The translations under genes and the position numbers were made by a program. Source: Bacteroidaceae bacterium (lineage in GTDB: Bacteria; Bacteroidota; Bacteroidia; Bacteroidales; Bacteroidaceae). Taken from it: 18,704 bases of DNA. Location: positions 1 through 18,704 of the forward strand of contig CAAFRW010000227.1 in the NCBI GenBank assembly GCA_900765575.1. The letters are read 5' to 3'. Below, piece after piece: positions 7,667 to 15,252 of this stretch. Within the stretch, counting starts at the first letter, position 1. The number at the start of each line of letters is the position of its first letter. The notes under the pieces were generated by a model that was not told the origin of the DNA, searched no databases, and saw only the letters and a program-made list of their open reading frames with translations.

Positions 7667-9319
7667 ATGGAACAAAGCTTTATTGCTTTCATTGAGAATG
7701 GAATAAAAGAGCACTGGAATCTGGATGCCTTGACCGACTACAATGGAGCAACTCTACAATATAGAGATGTAGCGCGAAAAATAGAGAAGCTACATATCAT
7801 GTTTGAAGCCAGCGGTGTGATAAAAGGTGATAAAATAGCTATATGCGGACGTAACAGTTCGTATTGGGGAGCGGCTTTTCTGGCCATCCTGACTTACGGG
7901 GCTGTGGCTGTTCCCATTCTTCACGAATTTAAAGCGGAGAACATACACCACCTGGTGAACCATTCCGATGCTAAAATTTTGCTTGTGGGAGATATGGTAT
8001 GGCCGGAGTTAGACGAAAAAGAGATGCCGAATCTGGAAGGAGTTATCCTAATCAATGATTACTCGCTTTTAGTTTCCCGTACACAAAAGCTAACCTATGC
8101 CCGTGAACATTTAAATGAAATGTTCGGAAAGAAATATCCGAAGAATTTCCGCGTAGAGCATATTCATTACCACAAAGACCAGCCGGATGAACTGGCTTTA
8201 ATTAACTACACATCAGGAACTACGAGTTTATCGAAAGGAGTGATGATACCCTACCGGGCATTGTATTCCAACACCTTATTTGCATACGAAGCGTTAAAGT
8301 TGCACCCCGGCGATAAACTGGTGTCCATGCTTCCCATGGCACACATGTACGGACTAGCCTTCGAGTTTATTTATGAATTTAGCGTAGGTTGCCACATCTA
8401 TTTCCTGACACGTGTACCCAGTCCTAAAATTATATTTCAGGCTTTTGCGGAAGTGAAACCCAATATTGTGATAGCGGTACCTCTGATTATCGAAAAGATT
8501 ATCAAGAAGAGTGTATTGCCTAAGTTGCAGACTCCGACCATGAAAATCCTGCTGAAAGTTCCTATCATTAACGATAAAATCAAGGCCGCTGTACGGGAGC
8601 AGGTAATCAGTGCTTTCGGAGGTAATTTCTATGAAGTGATTATCGGCGGAGCTGCTTTTAATCCGGATGTGGAGAATTTCTTGAAGATGATAGACTTCCC
8701 TTATACCGTTGGATATGGCATGACGGAATGCGCGCCGATTATCTGTTATGAGGACTGGCAGAAATTTGCTCCGGGCTCATGCGGTAAGGGAGTGCCCAGA
8801 ATGGAAGTAAAAGTATTGAGTCCTGGCCCGGAAAATGAAGTGGGTGAAATTGTCTGCAAGGGTATGAATGTCATGTTGGGCTACTATAAGAATCCCGAAG
8901 CAACGCGCGAAGTGTTGGACGAAGAGGGATGGTTGCGCACCGGTGATTTAGGTATTAAAGACGCTGAAGGAAACATCTACATTAAAGGACGCAGCAAGAA
9001 TATGTTATTAGGTCCATCCGGACAAAACATTTATCCGGAGGAGATTGAAGAAAAACTGAACAGTCTTCCTTATGTATCCGAATCCATTGTCATTCAGAAA
9101 GATGACAAGTTAGTGGCGCTGATATATCCCGATTATGAGGAAGCCACTGCACAGGGTTTCAACGAAGAAGCAATAGAACGCATTATGGAGGAAAACAGAA
9201 TAACACTGAACACGTACCTTCCTGCTTATTCTCAGATAACACGCACAAAAATATATAAAGAAGAGTTTGAGAAGACTCCTAAAAAGAGTATCAAACGCTT
9301 CCTCTACAAGGACGCTTGA
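7667..9319 (+). CDS. AMP-binding protein, long-chain fatty acid-CoA ligase type
   Basis: The 550-residue product is a complete ANL-superfamily adenylate-forming enzyme. Core motifs in order: P-loop YTSGTTSLSKG (181-191), MLPMAHMYGL (221-230), GYGMTEC (349-355), WLRTGDLG (422-429), the hinge KGRSKNMLLG (440-449) with NIYPEEIE, and the C-terminal region TPKKSIKRF (537-545) supplying the catalytic lysine. The expected reaction is ATP-dependent activation of a fatty acid to acyl-AMP and then acyl-CoA. Chain length cannot be read by eye; the order and length fit FadD-like synthetases better than acetyl-CoA synthetase. It is a single gene with its own promoter, converging on the Crp-type regulator across a large hairpin. 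Confidence 0.88.
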   Translation: MEQSFIAFIENGIKEHWNLDALTDYNGATLQYRDVARKIEKLHIMFEASGVIKGDKIAICGRNSSYWGAAFLAILTYGAVAVPILHEFKAENIHHLVNHSDAKILLVGDMVWPELDEKEMPNLEGVILINDYSLLVSRTQKLTYAREHLNEMFGKKYPKNFRVEHIHYHKDQPDELALINYTSGTTSLSKGVMIPYRALYSNTLFAYEALKLHPGDKLVSMLPMAHMYGLAFEFIYEFSVGCHIYFLTRVPSPKIIFQAFAEVKPNIVIAVPLIIEKIIKKSVLPKLQTPTMKILLKVPIINDKIKAAVREQVISAFGGNFYEVIIGGAAFNPDVENFLKMIDFPYTVGYGMTECAPIICYEDWQKFAPGSCGKGVPRMEVKVLSPGPENEVGEIVCKGMNVMLGYYKNPEATREVLDEEGWLRTGDLGIKDAEGNIYIKGRSKNMLLGPSGQNIYPEEIEEKLNSLPYVSESIVIQKDDKLVALIYPDYEEATAQGFNEEAIERIMEENRITLNTYLPAYSQITRTKIYKEEFEKTPKKSIKRFLYKDA

Positions 9320-9403
9320 ATGAGTTGAGAGTGGAGAATTGAGAGTGGAGAGTTACCATCCGGTAGGTTCATTCTCAATTCTCCACTCTCAACTCTCCAT
9401 TCA
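9317..9403. repeat. Long hairpin made of GAGAGTGGAGA-type repeats between convergent genes
   Basis: A perfect 22-bp inverted repeat (9323-9344 with 9373-9394; core GAGAGTGGAGAATTGAG) is extended by a 6-bp stem (TGAATG 9317-9322 with CATTCA 9398-9403) across a 3-nt bulge. The loop contains a small TACC-ATCC-GGTA hairpin. It fills the whole gap between the stop of the synthetase gene and that of the Crp-type gene, so it probably acts as a two-way terminator or mRNA 3'-end stabiliser. There is no T run. Confidence 0.8.
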
Positions 9404-9404
9404 G

Positions 9405-9983
9405 TTAAAGTTGCCCGGAGCGCACACGACTCAACGTTTCGGGAGTCATTTGCAAAAACGAAGCGATATGCACCAAAGGAGCCCGTTGCAATATTTGCGG
9501 AAAGCTCTCCAGTAAGCGGTTATAGCGGACATGGGCAGGTTCAAAACGCAACATATCGGCTTTGCGCTGCGATAGAATCAAACCATATTCCAATATAGAA
9601 CGATATAGCATATTTATTTCTTTCGACTCATCTGTCAGTCGCATCCAGTCTTGATGGGAAATTCCCCATGAAGCCGTATTCTCTAGCGTTTCAATCAGTA
9701 ATTGAGAAGGTTGTTTCAATAAGAAGCTCTCTAGACAGGTCAACATATCACCTTCATAAGAAAAATTTTCCGTTAAATCCTTGTTGTACTTAAAGTAAAA
9801 CTGACGAACCATTCCTTTCTCAATAAAAAATATATAGTTGCACACTTCTCCCCGATTCACTAACGTCTCTCCTTTTTTTAACTTAAAAGGAACCAAAGCC
9901 ACTGCTAGTTTGTCGATGCCAATACGTGATAGTTTGTAATAGCGTTCAGAAATCAATTGTGCGATTTCTTTTTTCTTTTCCAT
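9405..9983 (-). CDS. Crp/Fnr family transcriptional regulator
   Basis: The product has 192 residues. The N-terminal cyclic-nucleotide-binding-type beta barrel spans about 25-115 (FKLKKGETLVNRGEVCNYIFFIEKG, then glycine- and aspartate-rich turns such as SYEGDM). A long dimerisation helix follows, and the protein ends in a short helix-turn-helix, VHIASFLQMTPETLSRVRSG (171-190), in the form common in Bacteroidota. There is no Fnr-type cysteine cluster, so oxygen sensing by an Fe-S cluster is unlikely; the ligand is unknown. Its start lies 16 nt after the nhaA stop, so it is the second gene of an nhaA operon and may respond to the same stress, which is inference. Confidence 0.88.
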   Translation of the reverse strand: MEKKKEIAQLISERYYKLSRIGIDKLAVALVPFKLKKGETLVNRGEVCNYIFFIEKGMVRQFYFKYNKDLTENFSYEGDMLTCLESFLLKQPSQLLIETLENTASWGISHQDWMRLTDESKEINMLYRSILEYGLILSQRKADMLRFEPAHVRYNRLLESFPQILQRAPLVHIASFLQMTPETLSRVRSGQL

Positions 9984-9999
9984 AAATCTCTTTTGTATT

Positions 10000-11337
10000 T
10001 TATTTTGCTGGATTTCTCGGTAAAACTTTCTGTAATACGAGGAAACCTAATATACCCGATGTTACCGTACCAAGCAAAACCCCTAACTTCGCCTGGTTCA
10101 ATAAGTCCGGATATTCGCCAAACGATAAGTTGGCGATAAACAGTGAAACGGTAAAACCAATTCCACCTAATAGAGAAACACCTGCCAAACGGGTATATGA
10201 AAAATCCTTTGGCATAGGTATCCATTTGCATACCATAGGCACCGCCGTAAATATAAAAATTCCAACTAACTTACCTATTATCAATCCTAAAGCAACCGCA
10301 TAAGTAACCATACCTATGGTAGGTGCTCCTTCTGTTGCCGTAATAGCTATTCCGGCATTTGCAAATGCAAAGATAGGCATAATAAGATAGTTTACCAAAT
10401 GTTGGAGTTTGTCTTCGAATGATTGAAGAGGTGATATCACCTTATCGGAAGCGGATTCCACGCTTTTTAAAATTTCTATTTCGTACTTACTCCAATGTAA
10501 ATTCTTATCATTTCTTTCCGGTAATAATTCAATATTTTCATGTATACGTGAAATGTATTTACCTAGTTTTAATTGAGGGGTAGCCGGCACTGTGAAGGCC
10601 GCAATAACGCCTGCAATGGTTGCATGCACCCCACTTTGCATGAAGAAATACCAAAGGAACAGGAAACCTGCAAAATAGAAGTACTTCTTTCTTATTCCCA
10701 ACGTATTGCCACCTATCAAAAAGAGCAGGACGACAGCCGAAGCGATTAAGTAACCAAAACTTATATGGGAAGAGTAAAACAGGGCTATGACTAAAATGCC
10801 TCCGATATCATCGACCACAGCAAAAGCGGTGAGAAAGACTTTAAGGCCTAGCGGGACCCGTTTGCCGAACAGATTCAGTACTCCTAAAGAAAAAGCAATA
10901 TCGGTAGCCATCGGGATAGCCAATCCTTGACTTGCTTCGCTCCCCATTGTAAAAAGATAGTATATGCCCATGGGAAGTATCATTCCTCCTACAGCGGCAA
11001 TGATAGGGAGCATTGCCTTTTTCACCTCGGAAAGTTCGCCTACCAGAAGCTCCCTTTTTATCTCCAAGCCGACAAAGAAAAAGAAGACGGCCATCAGGGC
11101 ATCGTTGATGAACCCCATCAAAGTCAGGGGCTCTCCGCCATGATTTAAAAAGTTATAGTCTCCTATTTGCAAACGTATAGGATGTTCCCAAAAACGAAAG
11201 TATACATGACTCCACGGAGAATTGGCTATAATCATTGCCAATATAGCCATGATTACCAGGACGGTACCTCCATTTACATGGTGTCTCAACACACTAATAA
11301 AAGAGTAATTCAAGTCTGTTCGTTTCGTTTTCTCCAT
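10000..11337 (-). CDS. nhaA: Na+/H+ antiporter NhaA
   Basis: The 445-residue polytopic inner-membrane protein exchanges Na+ (or Li+) for H+. Family signatures: TDIAFSLGVL (145-154, with the half-helix TD motif), the ion-binding pair DD in AFAVVDDIGG (D176, D177), GLEIKRELLVGEL near the pH-sensing region (90-102), and FAFANAGIAI in the C-terminal half. It is longer than the E. coli protein (388) mainly through a hydrophilic loop in the middle (about 275-315, HENIELLPERNDKNLHWSKY), as in many NhaA homologues of other phyla. First gene of a unit with the Crp-type regulator. I could not identify a clear promoter in the 477-bp upstream gap. Confidence 0.95.
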   Translation of the reverse strand: MEKTKRTDLNYSFISVLRHHVNGGTVLVIMAILAMIIANSPWSHVYFRFWEHPIRLQIGDYNFLNHGGEPLTLMGFINDALMAVFFFFVGLEIKRELLVGELSEVKKAMLPIIAAVGGMILPMGIYYLFTMGSEASQGLAIPMATDIAFSLGVLNLFGKRVPLGLKVFLTAFAVVDDIGGILVIALFYSSHISFGYLIASAVVLLFLIGGNTLGIRKKYFYFAGFLFLWYFFMQSGVHATIAGVIAAFTVPATPQLKLGKYISRIHENIELLPERNDKNLHWSKYEIEILKSVESASDKVISPLQSFEDKLQHLVNYLIMPIFAFANAGIAITATEGAPTIGMVTYAVALGLIIGKLVGIFIFTAVPMVCKWIPMPKDFSYTRLAGVSLLGGIGFTVSLFIANLSFGEYPDLLNQAKLGVLLGTVTSGILGFLVLQKVLPRNPAK

Positions 11338-11814
11338 CTAGTTATTATTTAATCATCCATATTATAGGTAGAGACCAAACATTATTCGCATCCATCTATC
11401 TCTTTAAAGCTACTTACCTCACTGCAACCTAATTTGATAAAGGACTCGCCAAAAGCTTATTTTATACCACTTGTACTTTATGACTCATCTAACCTATGCG
11501 ATGCCAAATGTTCAATATAGTCAAACAAAAAAAACAACATAACATCTAATTTTAGCTACTTCATAATACAAGAGCTAAACTAAAGCTCTTCGCTTAAAAC
11601 TTTTGGCTTTTTAACCAATACCCTGATAACAAGAACCGACCAAAAGCCTAATCTATATCACTACGGCTCAACCTTCTCATCTTTACCCTGATGCTTGAAG
11701 CAAGAGTTAAACTAAAGCTCTTAGCACAAAACTTTTGGCTTTGATAGTTTTCTGCTTTTCAGTCAAGGCCTCTTGACAACAAGAACTGACAAAAAACATC
11801 CTACTATCTCTATT
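11338..11814. repeat. Non-coding lepA-nhaA gap with three degenerate tandem repeat units
   Basis: No gene is evident. Two 42-nt copies at 11569-11610 and 11701-11742 agree at 38 of 42 positions; each starts CAAGAG and ends AACTTTTGGCTTT. Each is followed by ACAAGAACYGAC (11629-11640, 11779-11790). A third, more diverged unit at about 11390-11503 shares CCAAAAGC, ATACCACT and CTCATCT with the second unit. Each 42-nt copy starts with a 7-bp hairpin (AAGAGCT/AGCTCTT at 11570-11590). Confidence 0.7.
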
Positions 11815-13596
11815 TTAATCCAGCTTAAGCACTGCACGGAAAGCCTTTTGAGGAACTTCCACGTTTCCGATTTGCTTCATACGTTTCTTTCCTTTTTTCT
11901 GCTTTTCCAACAGCTTCCGCTTTCTGCTGATGTCACCACCATAACATTTGGCCGTTACATCTTTTCGGACAGCTTTAATGGTTTCACGAGAAATTATCTT
12001 CGCACCGATTGCCGCCTGTATCGCTATTTCGAATTGCTGGCGGGGAATCAACTCTTTCAGTTTCTCGCACATACGACGTCCTAATTCGTACGCATTGTCC
12101 ACATGGGTAAGCGTCGACAGGGCATCCACCGGTTCGCCGTTCAAGAGAATATCCAGTTTGATAAGCTTGGAAGGACGAAAACCTGCCGGATGATAATCGA
12201 AAGAGGCGTATCCCTTAGAAATGCTTTTCAATTTATCGTAGAAATCGATGACAATTTCTCCCAAAGGCATCTTATAATGGAGCTCCACCCGATTGCCCGA
12301 TATATACTCCTGCTTTACCAGTTCTCCCCGCTTGCCCAAACATAAGGTCATGATAGGACCGATATAGTCTGTTGTAGTAATAACAGACGCACTGATATAA
12401 GGTTCGTCGATATGGTCGATTAATGTCGGGTCGGGCATTCCACCCGGATTATGCACTTCCGTCATGTGTCCCTGCTTATCGTATATTTGATACGAAACAT
12501 TTGGCACGGTAGTAATAACGTTCATGTCAAACTCCCTGTCCAGACGTTCTTGTACAATTTCCATGTGCAACAGGCCTAAAAATCCGCAGCGGAAACCGAA
12601 TCCCAATGCCAGAGAGGACTCCGGCTGGAAAGTAAGGGAGGCATCATTCAACTGAAGCTTCTCCAAAGACGAACGCAAATCTTCAAAATCTTCTGCTTCA
12701 ATAGGATATACACCTGCAAAGACCATTGGTTTTACCTCCTCGAATCCGGAAATCGCTTCGGCGCACGGACGGGCTATATGGGTGATGGTATCACCTACTT
12801 TTACTTCCTTGGAGGTCTTAATACCAGATATAATATAGCCTACATCACCTGTACGGAGCTCGTTCCGAGGTATCATATCCATTTTCAACACACCGATTTC
12901 ATCTGCTACGTATTCCTTTCCGGTATTAAAGAATTTCACTTTATCACCTGTACGGATAACTCCATTTTCTATTTTAAAATATGCGATAATGCCTCTAAAA
13001 GAGTTGAATACGGAATCGAAAATCAAAGCTTGCAACGGAGCATCATCATCGCCTTTTGGATGAGGAATCCTCTCGACAACAGCTTGCAGGATTTCTTCCA
13101 CTCCCATACCGGTTTTGCCCGAAGCACGGATGATTTCACTGCGCTTGCATCCGAGCAGCTCTATAATTTCATCTTCCACTTCATCGGGCATGGCACTGGC
13201 CATATCACACTTGTTGATAACAGGAATGATTTCCAAATCGTGTTCGATAGCCATATATAGATTGGAAATGGTTTGCGCCTGCACACCCTGGGAAGCATCT
13301 ACAATCAGCAGCGCACCTTCGCACGCAGCGATAGAGCGGGAAACCTCGTACGAAAAGTCCACGTGTCCCGGAGTATCAATTAAGTTCAATATGTATTTCT
13401 CATTGTTGTAGGCATATTCCATCTGGATGGCATGGCTCTTAATGGTGATACCACGTTCTTTTTCCAAATCCATATTATCGAGCATCTGCCCTTCTGTTAC
13501 CTGAATTGTATGAGTGTATTCCAATAAACGGTCGGCCAAAGTCGACTTTCCATGATCGATATGTGCTATAATGCAAAAATTTCGTATTTTTTCCAT
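11815..13596 (-). CDS. lepA: Elongation factor 4 (LepA), translational GTPase
   Basis: The 593-residue product has the normal LepA length. G motifs: G1 AHIDHGKST (11-19), G2 RGITI (48-52), G3 DTPGH (74-78), G4 NKCD (128-131), G5 ASGKTG. EF-G-like domains follow, then the LepA-specific C-terminal domain with the diagnostic stretch AKCYGGDISRKRKLLEKQKK and GNVEVPQKAF near the end. The protein binds the ribosome and remodels stalled or mistranslocated complexes using GTP. It is a single gene with a likely promoter 31-38 nt upstream. Nothing in it looks damaged. Confidence 0.97.
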   Translation of the reverse strand: MEKIRNFCIIAHIDHGKSTLADRLLEYTHTIQVTEGQMLDNMDLEKERGITIKSHAIQMEYAYNNEKYILNLIDTPGHVDFSYEVSRSIAACEGALLIVDASQGVQAQTISNLYMAIEHDLEIIPVINKCDMASAMPDEVEDEIIELLGCKRSEIIRASGKTGMGVEEILQAVVERIPHPKGDDDAPLQALIFDSVFNSFRGIIAYFKIENGVIRTGDKVKFFNTGKEYVADEIGVLKMDMIPRNELRTGDVGYIISGIKTSKEVKVGDTITHIARPCAEAISGFEEVKPMVFAGVYPIEAEDFEDLRSSLEKLQLNDASLTFQPESSLALGFGFRCGFLGLLHMEIVQERLDREFDMNVITTVPNVSYQIYDKQGHMTEVHNPGGMPDPTLIDHIDEPYISASVITTTDYIGPIMTLCLGKRGELVKQEYISGNRVELHYKMPLGEIVIDFYDKLKSISKGYASFDYHPAGFRPSKLIKLDILLNGEPVDALSTLTHVDNAYELGRRMCEKLKELIPRQQFEIAIQAAIGAKIISRETIKAVRKDVTAKCYGGDISRKRKLLEKQKKGKKRMKQIGNVEVPQKAFRAVLKLD

Positions 13597-13626
13597 GAAA
13601 TGCTTTACTAATCAAATTTTTCTGCG

Positions 13627-13634
13627 CAAAGATA
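13627..13634 (-). promoter_or_regulatory. Probable lepA -7 box
   Basis: TATCTTTG on the minus strand, 30 nt before the lepA ATG. No clear TTTG is found at -33, so this is a partial match. A second minus-strand TATCTTTG (complement of 13709-13716) is an alternative. Confidence 0.5.
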
Positions 13635-13903
13635 ATGCAAACCGAGAGCAGAATAAAAGAACTTGTTCATTTTTTATGCTGAGAAGCAGCTTATCTTTGC
13701 TTTTACTGCAAAGATACGAAAATAGTTCCCTATTTTTGAGGTTACGCCACAGATTTTTCGAGGAAGCTGAAAAGAGTAGCCTCTGAACAGATGGTCTATT
13801 CAGGGACTTTTCTTGCTGAGACGAAGATTCCAAAAAGTATTAAATCTACACATTTACAATTACCGGAGACGAATGGGTTTTGTTTGCCGGTTCATTTTTG
13901 AAC

Positions 13904-13963
13904 AAACGAACGTTCATTATCGGGGAAGCGAACGTTCGTTTCCTCCAAAATGAACGTTCGTTT
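13904..13963. repeat. 60-bp near-perfect palindrome with three GAACGTTC cores
   Basis: GAACGTTC occurs at 13908-13915, 13930-13937 and 13952-13959, exactly 22 bp apart. The outer 15-bp arms (13904-13918 and 13949-13963; AAACGAACGTTCATT and its complement) are perfect, and the whole is symmetric about the middle core with 26 of 30 pairs matching. It could be a phased operator cluster or a cruciform/RNA hairpin. Confidence 0.8.
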
Positions 13964-14022
13964 ATAAAAGGAGTCTTAAAGCAGGTTATTCAACCGTTTA
14001 ATCCTCAAATAAAAATAGGCAA

Positions 14023-14062
14023 CAAAAAAAAGCGTTCGTAACATTTTCATGTACCAACGCCT
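14023..14062 (-). terminator. Rho-independent terminator of the winged-helix gene
   Basis: On the minus strand, GCGTT-G-GTACAT pairs with ATGTTAC-G-AACGC (GCGTT 14032-14036 and AACGC 14056-14060 on the plus strand; one G/G mismatch and one bulged T), followed by eight T (complement of 14024-14031). It lies about 40 nt past the stop. Confidence 0.8.
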
Positions 14063-14099
14063 TTCTTATTGCATCTACTTCTTTCCTAACTTTTCAAAG

Positions 14100-14303
14100 T
14101 TATTTCAACTTCACAAAAAGTTCTTCTGCTACTTCAGAAACTTCAACCTTATCTTCTCTCAGCAACCATCCCATTCCAAGGAAAAAATCCTTATCAACAA
14201 TTTTTGCTGCTTTCTTGATTTGTTTCTGAGTTAAACCTTCTGCATTTTCATTCAGTGCGTTCCAAATTTGACCTGCAACAACACCAGCTTTTTCTTTTAA
14301 CAT
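14100..14303 (-). CDS. Small winged helix-turn-helix protein (DUF2582-like)
   Basis: The product has 67 residues: MLKEKAGVVAGQIWNALNE, then GLTQKQIKKAAKI, then FFLGMGWLLREDKVEV. The helix-turn-helix-wing pattern (helix about 5-18, recognition-type helices about 24-45, strand pair about 46-56) matches the small winged-helix family annotated as DUF2582 in anaerobes. Its function is not established; DNA binding is likely but unproven. It is a single gene with its own promoter and a strong terminator, which supports it being a real, expressed gene despite its size. Confidence 0.8.
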   Translation of the reverse strand: MLKEKAGVVAGQIWNALNENAEGLTQKQIKKAAKIVDKDFFLGMGWLLREDKVEVSEVAEELFVKLK

Positions 14304-14373
14304 GACTCTATACTTTAAATTAAACGTTAATCCACATTCTATATTATGAATGCTTGTGTTTTTTTATCGTGTG

Positions 14374-14405
14374 CAAATATACACATTTAACATGTTATAC
14401 AACAT
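14374..14405 (-). promoter_or_regulatory. Promoter of the winged-helix gene
   Basis: TATATTTG (complement of 14374-14381) fits the -7 box. TTG (complement of 14400-14402) lies 18 nt upstream. An inverted repeat ATGTT-ATAC-AACAT (14392-14405) overlaps the -33 region and could be an operator, perhaps for autoregulation, which is inference. The start is about 70 nt downstream. Confidence 0.5.
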
Positions 14406-14462
14406 ATTATATAAAGTTTTTTTTGCTCTTTAGTTCTGAATAAAGCACTATTTAAATAAATA

Positions 14463-14996
14463 TTAGACTTTTTTATCTTCCAAAGAGTTACTATTTATAT
14501 ATTCAGTCCAGATACGAGCGGCCTCTTCCACCATTTTTGCACAAGGTCTTTTCTTATAATAAGCCTCTGTTCGTGCTTCCGGAGTAGATACAACAGGCTC
14601 TTTTTTAGAGAGTCCCAGCAAATCGGCGCATTTCAAAGCTCCGTTTCGGTTCTTAAATTCAGCTGCCAGTTGTTGTACTAAAGCATAATTTGCCGCTTTA
14701 CCCTCTTTATCGGCTCCATCGGTAGCGCCTGTTTCCAGTCCGGCCAGCATAAACATGCCGCATGCCGCTCCGCATGTTTCGCGCATGCGCCCTATTCCAC
14801 CGCCAAACGAAGCGGACATCTTTAAGGCCTGTTCTTCCGTAAACCCATACATATCGGCAAAGGCCGCCACAACAGATTGCGAACAATTATAGCCTTGTTT
14901 GAATAATCCGACGGCTTTCTCAATACGTTCTTCCAAGTTATTTGTGATGGGAGATTTCACTTCCATATTCTCCTCTAAGCGTTCTTCCATAACCAC
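14463..14996 (-). CDS. C_GCAxxG_C_C family probable redox protein
   Basis: The product has 177 residues. The family is named after its cysteine pattern, seen here as NCSQSV (C38), TCGAACGMFMLAG (C75, C79), LKCADLLG (C123) and RPCAKMV (C152). The glycine-rich SFGGGIGRMRETCG (63-76) is also typical. Members are small cytoplasmic proteins of unproven function thought to bind a metal or perform thiol redox chemistry. The first 20 residues (MVMEERLEENMEVKS) are poorly conserved, so the start may be the second or third Met. It lies 256 nt downstream of the Nramp gene on the same strand; no clear TAnnTTTG box was found in that gap, so read-through from the transporter is possible. Confidence 0.85.
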   Translation of the reverse strand: MVMEERLEENMEVKSPITNNLEERIEKAVGLFKQGYNCSQSVVAAFADMYGFTEEQALKMSASFGGGIGRMRETCGAACGMFMLAGLETGATDGADKEGKAANYALVQQLAAEFKNRNGALKCADLLGLSKKEPVVSTPEARTEAYYKKRPCAKMVEEAARIWTEYINSNSLEDKKV

Positions 14997-15252
14997 TTTA
15001 TGTCTATCTGTTTCTTTTATTTATAAATACCATTATTCCTCTCCACGTTCTTTCATCATACCCGATTTCATCTTTAGTAGTATGAGATGTCCCTTCTCTT
15101 TTTCAATACAGCTCCTTTTTTATAATCACTTTTTCTATCGTTCAGAACTTGCAAGGTTCTTTCCCTACATGCTATTTCCACAAGCAAAAAGACCTCCGGT
15201 ACAATTGCATCGTTCAATCCTCCATGCACTCCCGCCGGAAAAACGATTGAAA
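14997..15252. other. 256-nt gap between the Nramp and C_GCAxxG genes
   Basis: No gene is convincing. It contains a weak inverted repeat AGAAC...GTTCT around TTGCAA (near 15144-15160). A GTG-initiated minus-strand frame of about 50 codons is present but has no family character. Confidence 0.4.

Larger units (their letters stand above)
13597..14099. other. Non-coding region upstream of lepA: promoter, inverted -7 boxes, large palindrome, terminator
   Basis: No convincing gene is present. From left to right it holds a lepA -7 box, a TATCTTTGC/GCAAAGATA inverted pair (13692-13716), about 150 nt of unremarkable sequence, a small inverted repeat TTCATTTTTGAA (13891-13902), the 60-bp palindrome, and the terminator of the winged-helix gene. 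Confidence 0.6.

Noticed and set aside
11569..11742. The lepA-nhaA repeats as a CRISPR array or integron attC sites
   Set aside because: Unit lengths differ, the 'spacers' are themselves similar, and the core sites of attC are absent.
13612..13833. Minus-strand frame of 73 codons upstream of lepA
   Set aside because: It runs through the lepA promoter region and the inverted -7 boxes, is Ser/Leu/Lys-rich, and has no recognisable family.
15085..15240. GTG-initiated minus-strand frame of about 50 codons
   Set aside because: It has no ATG start, no family character and no clear ribosome binding site. Too weak to call.
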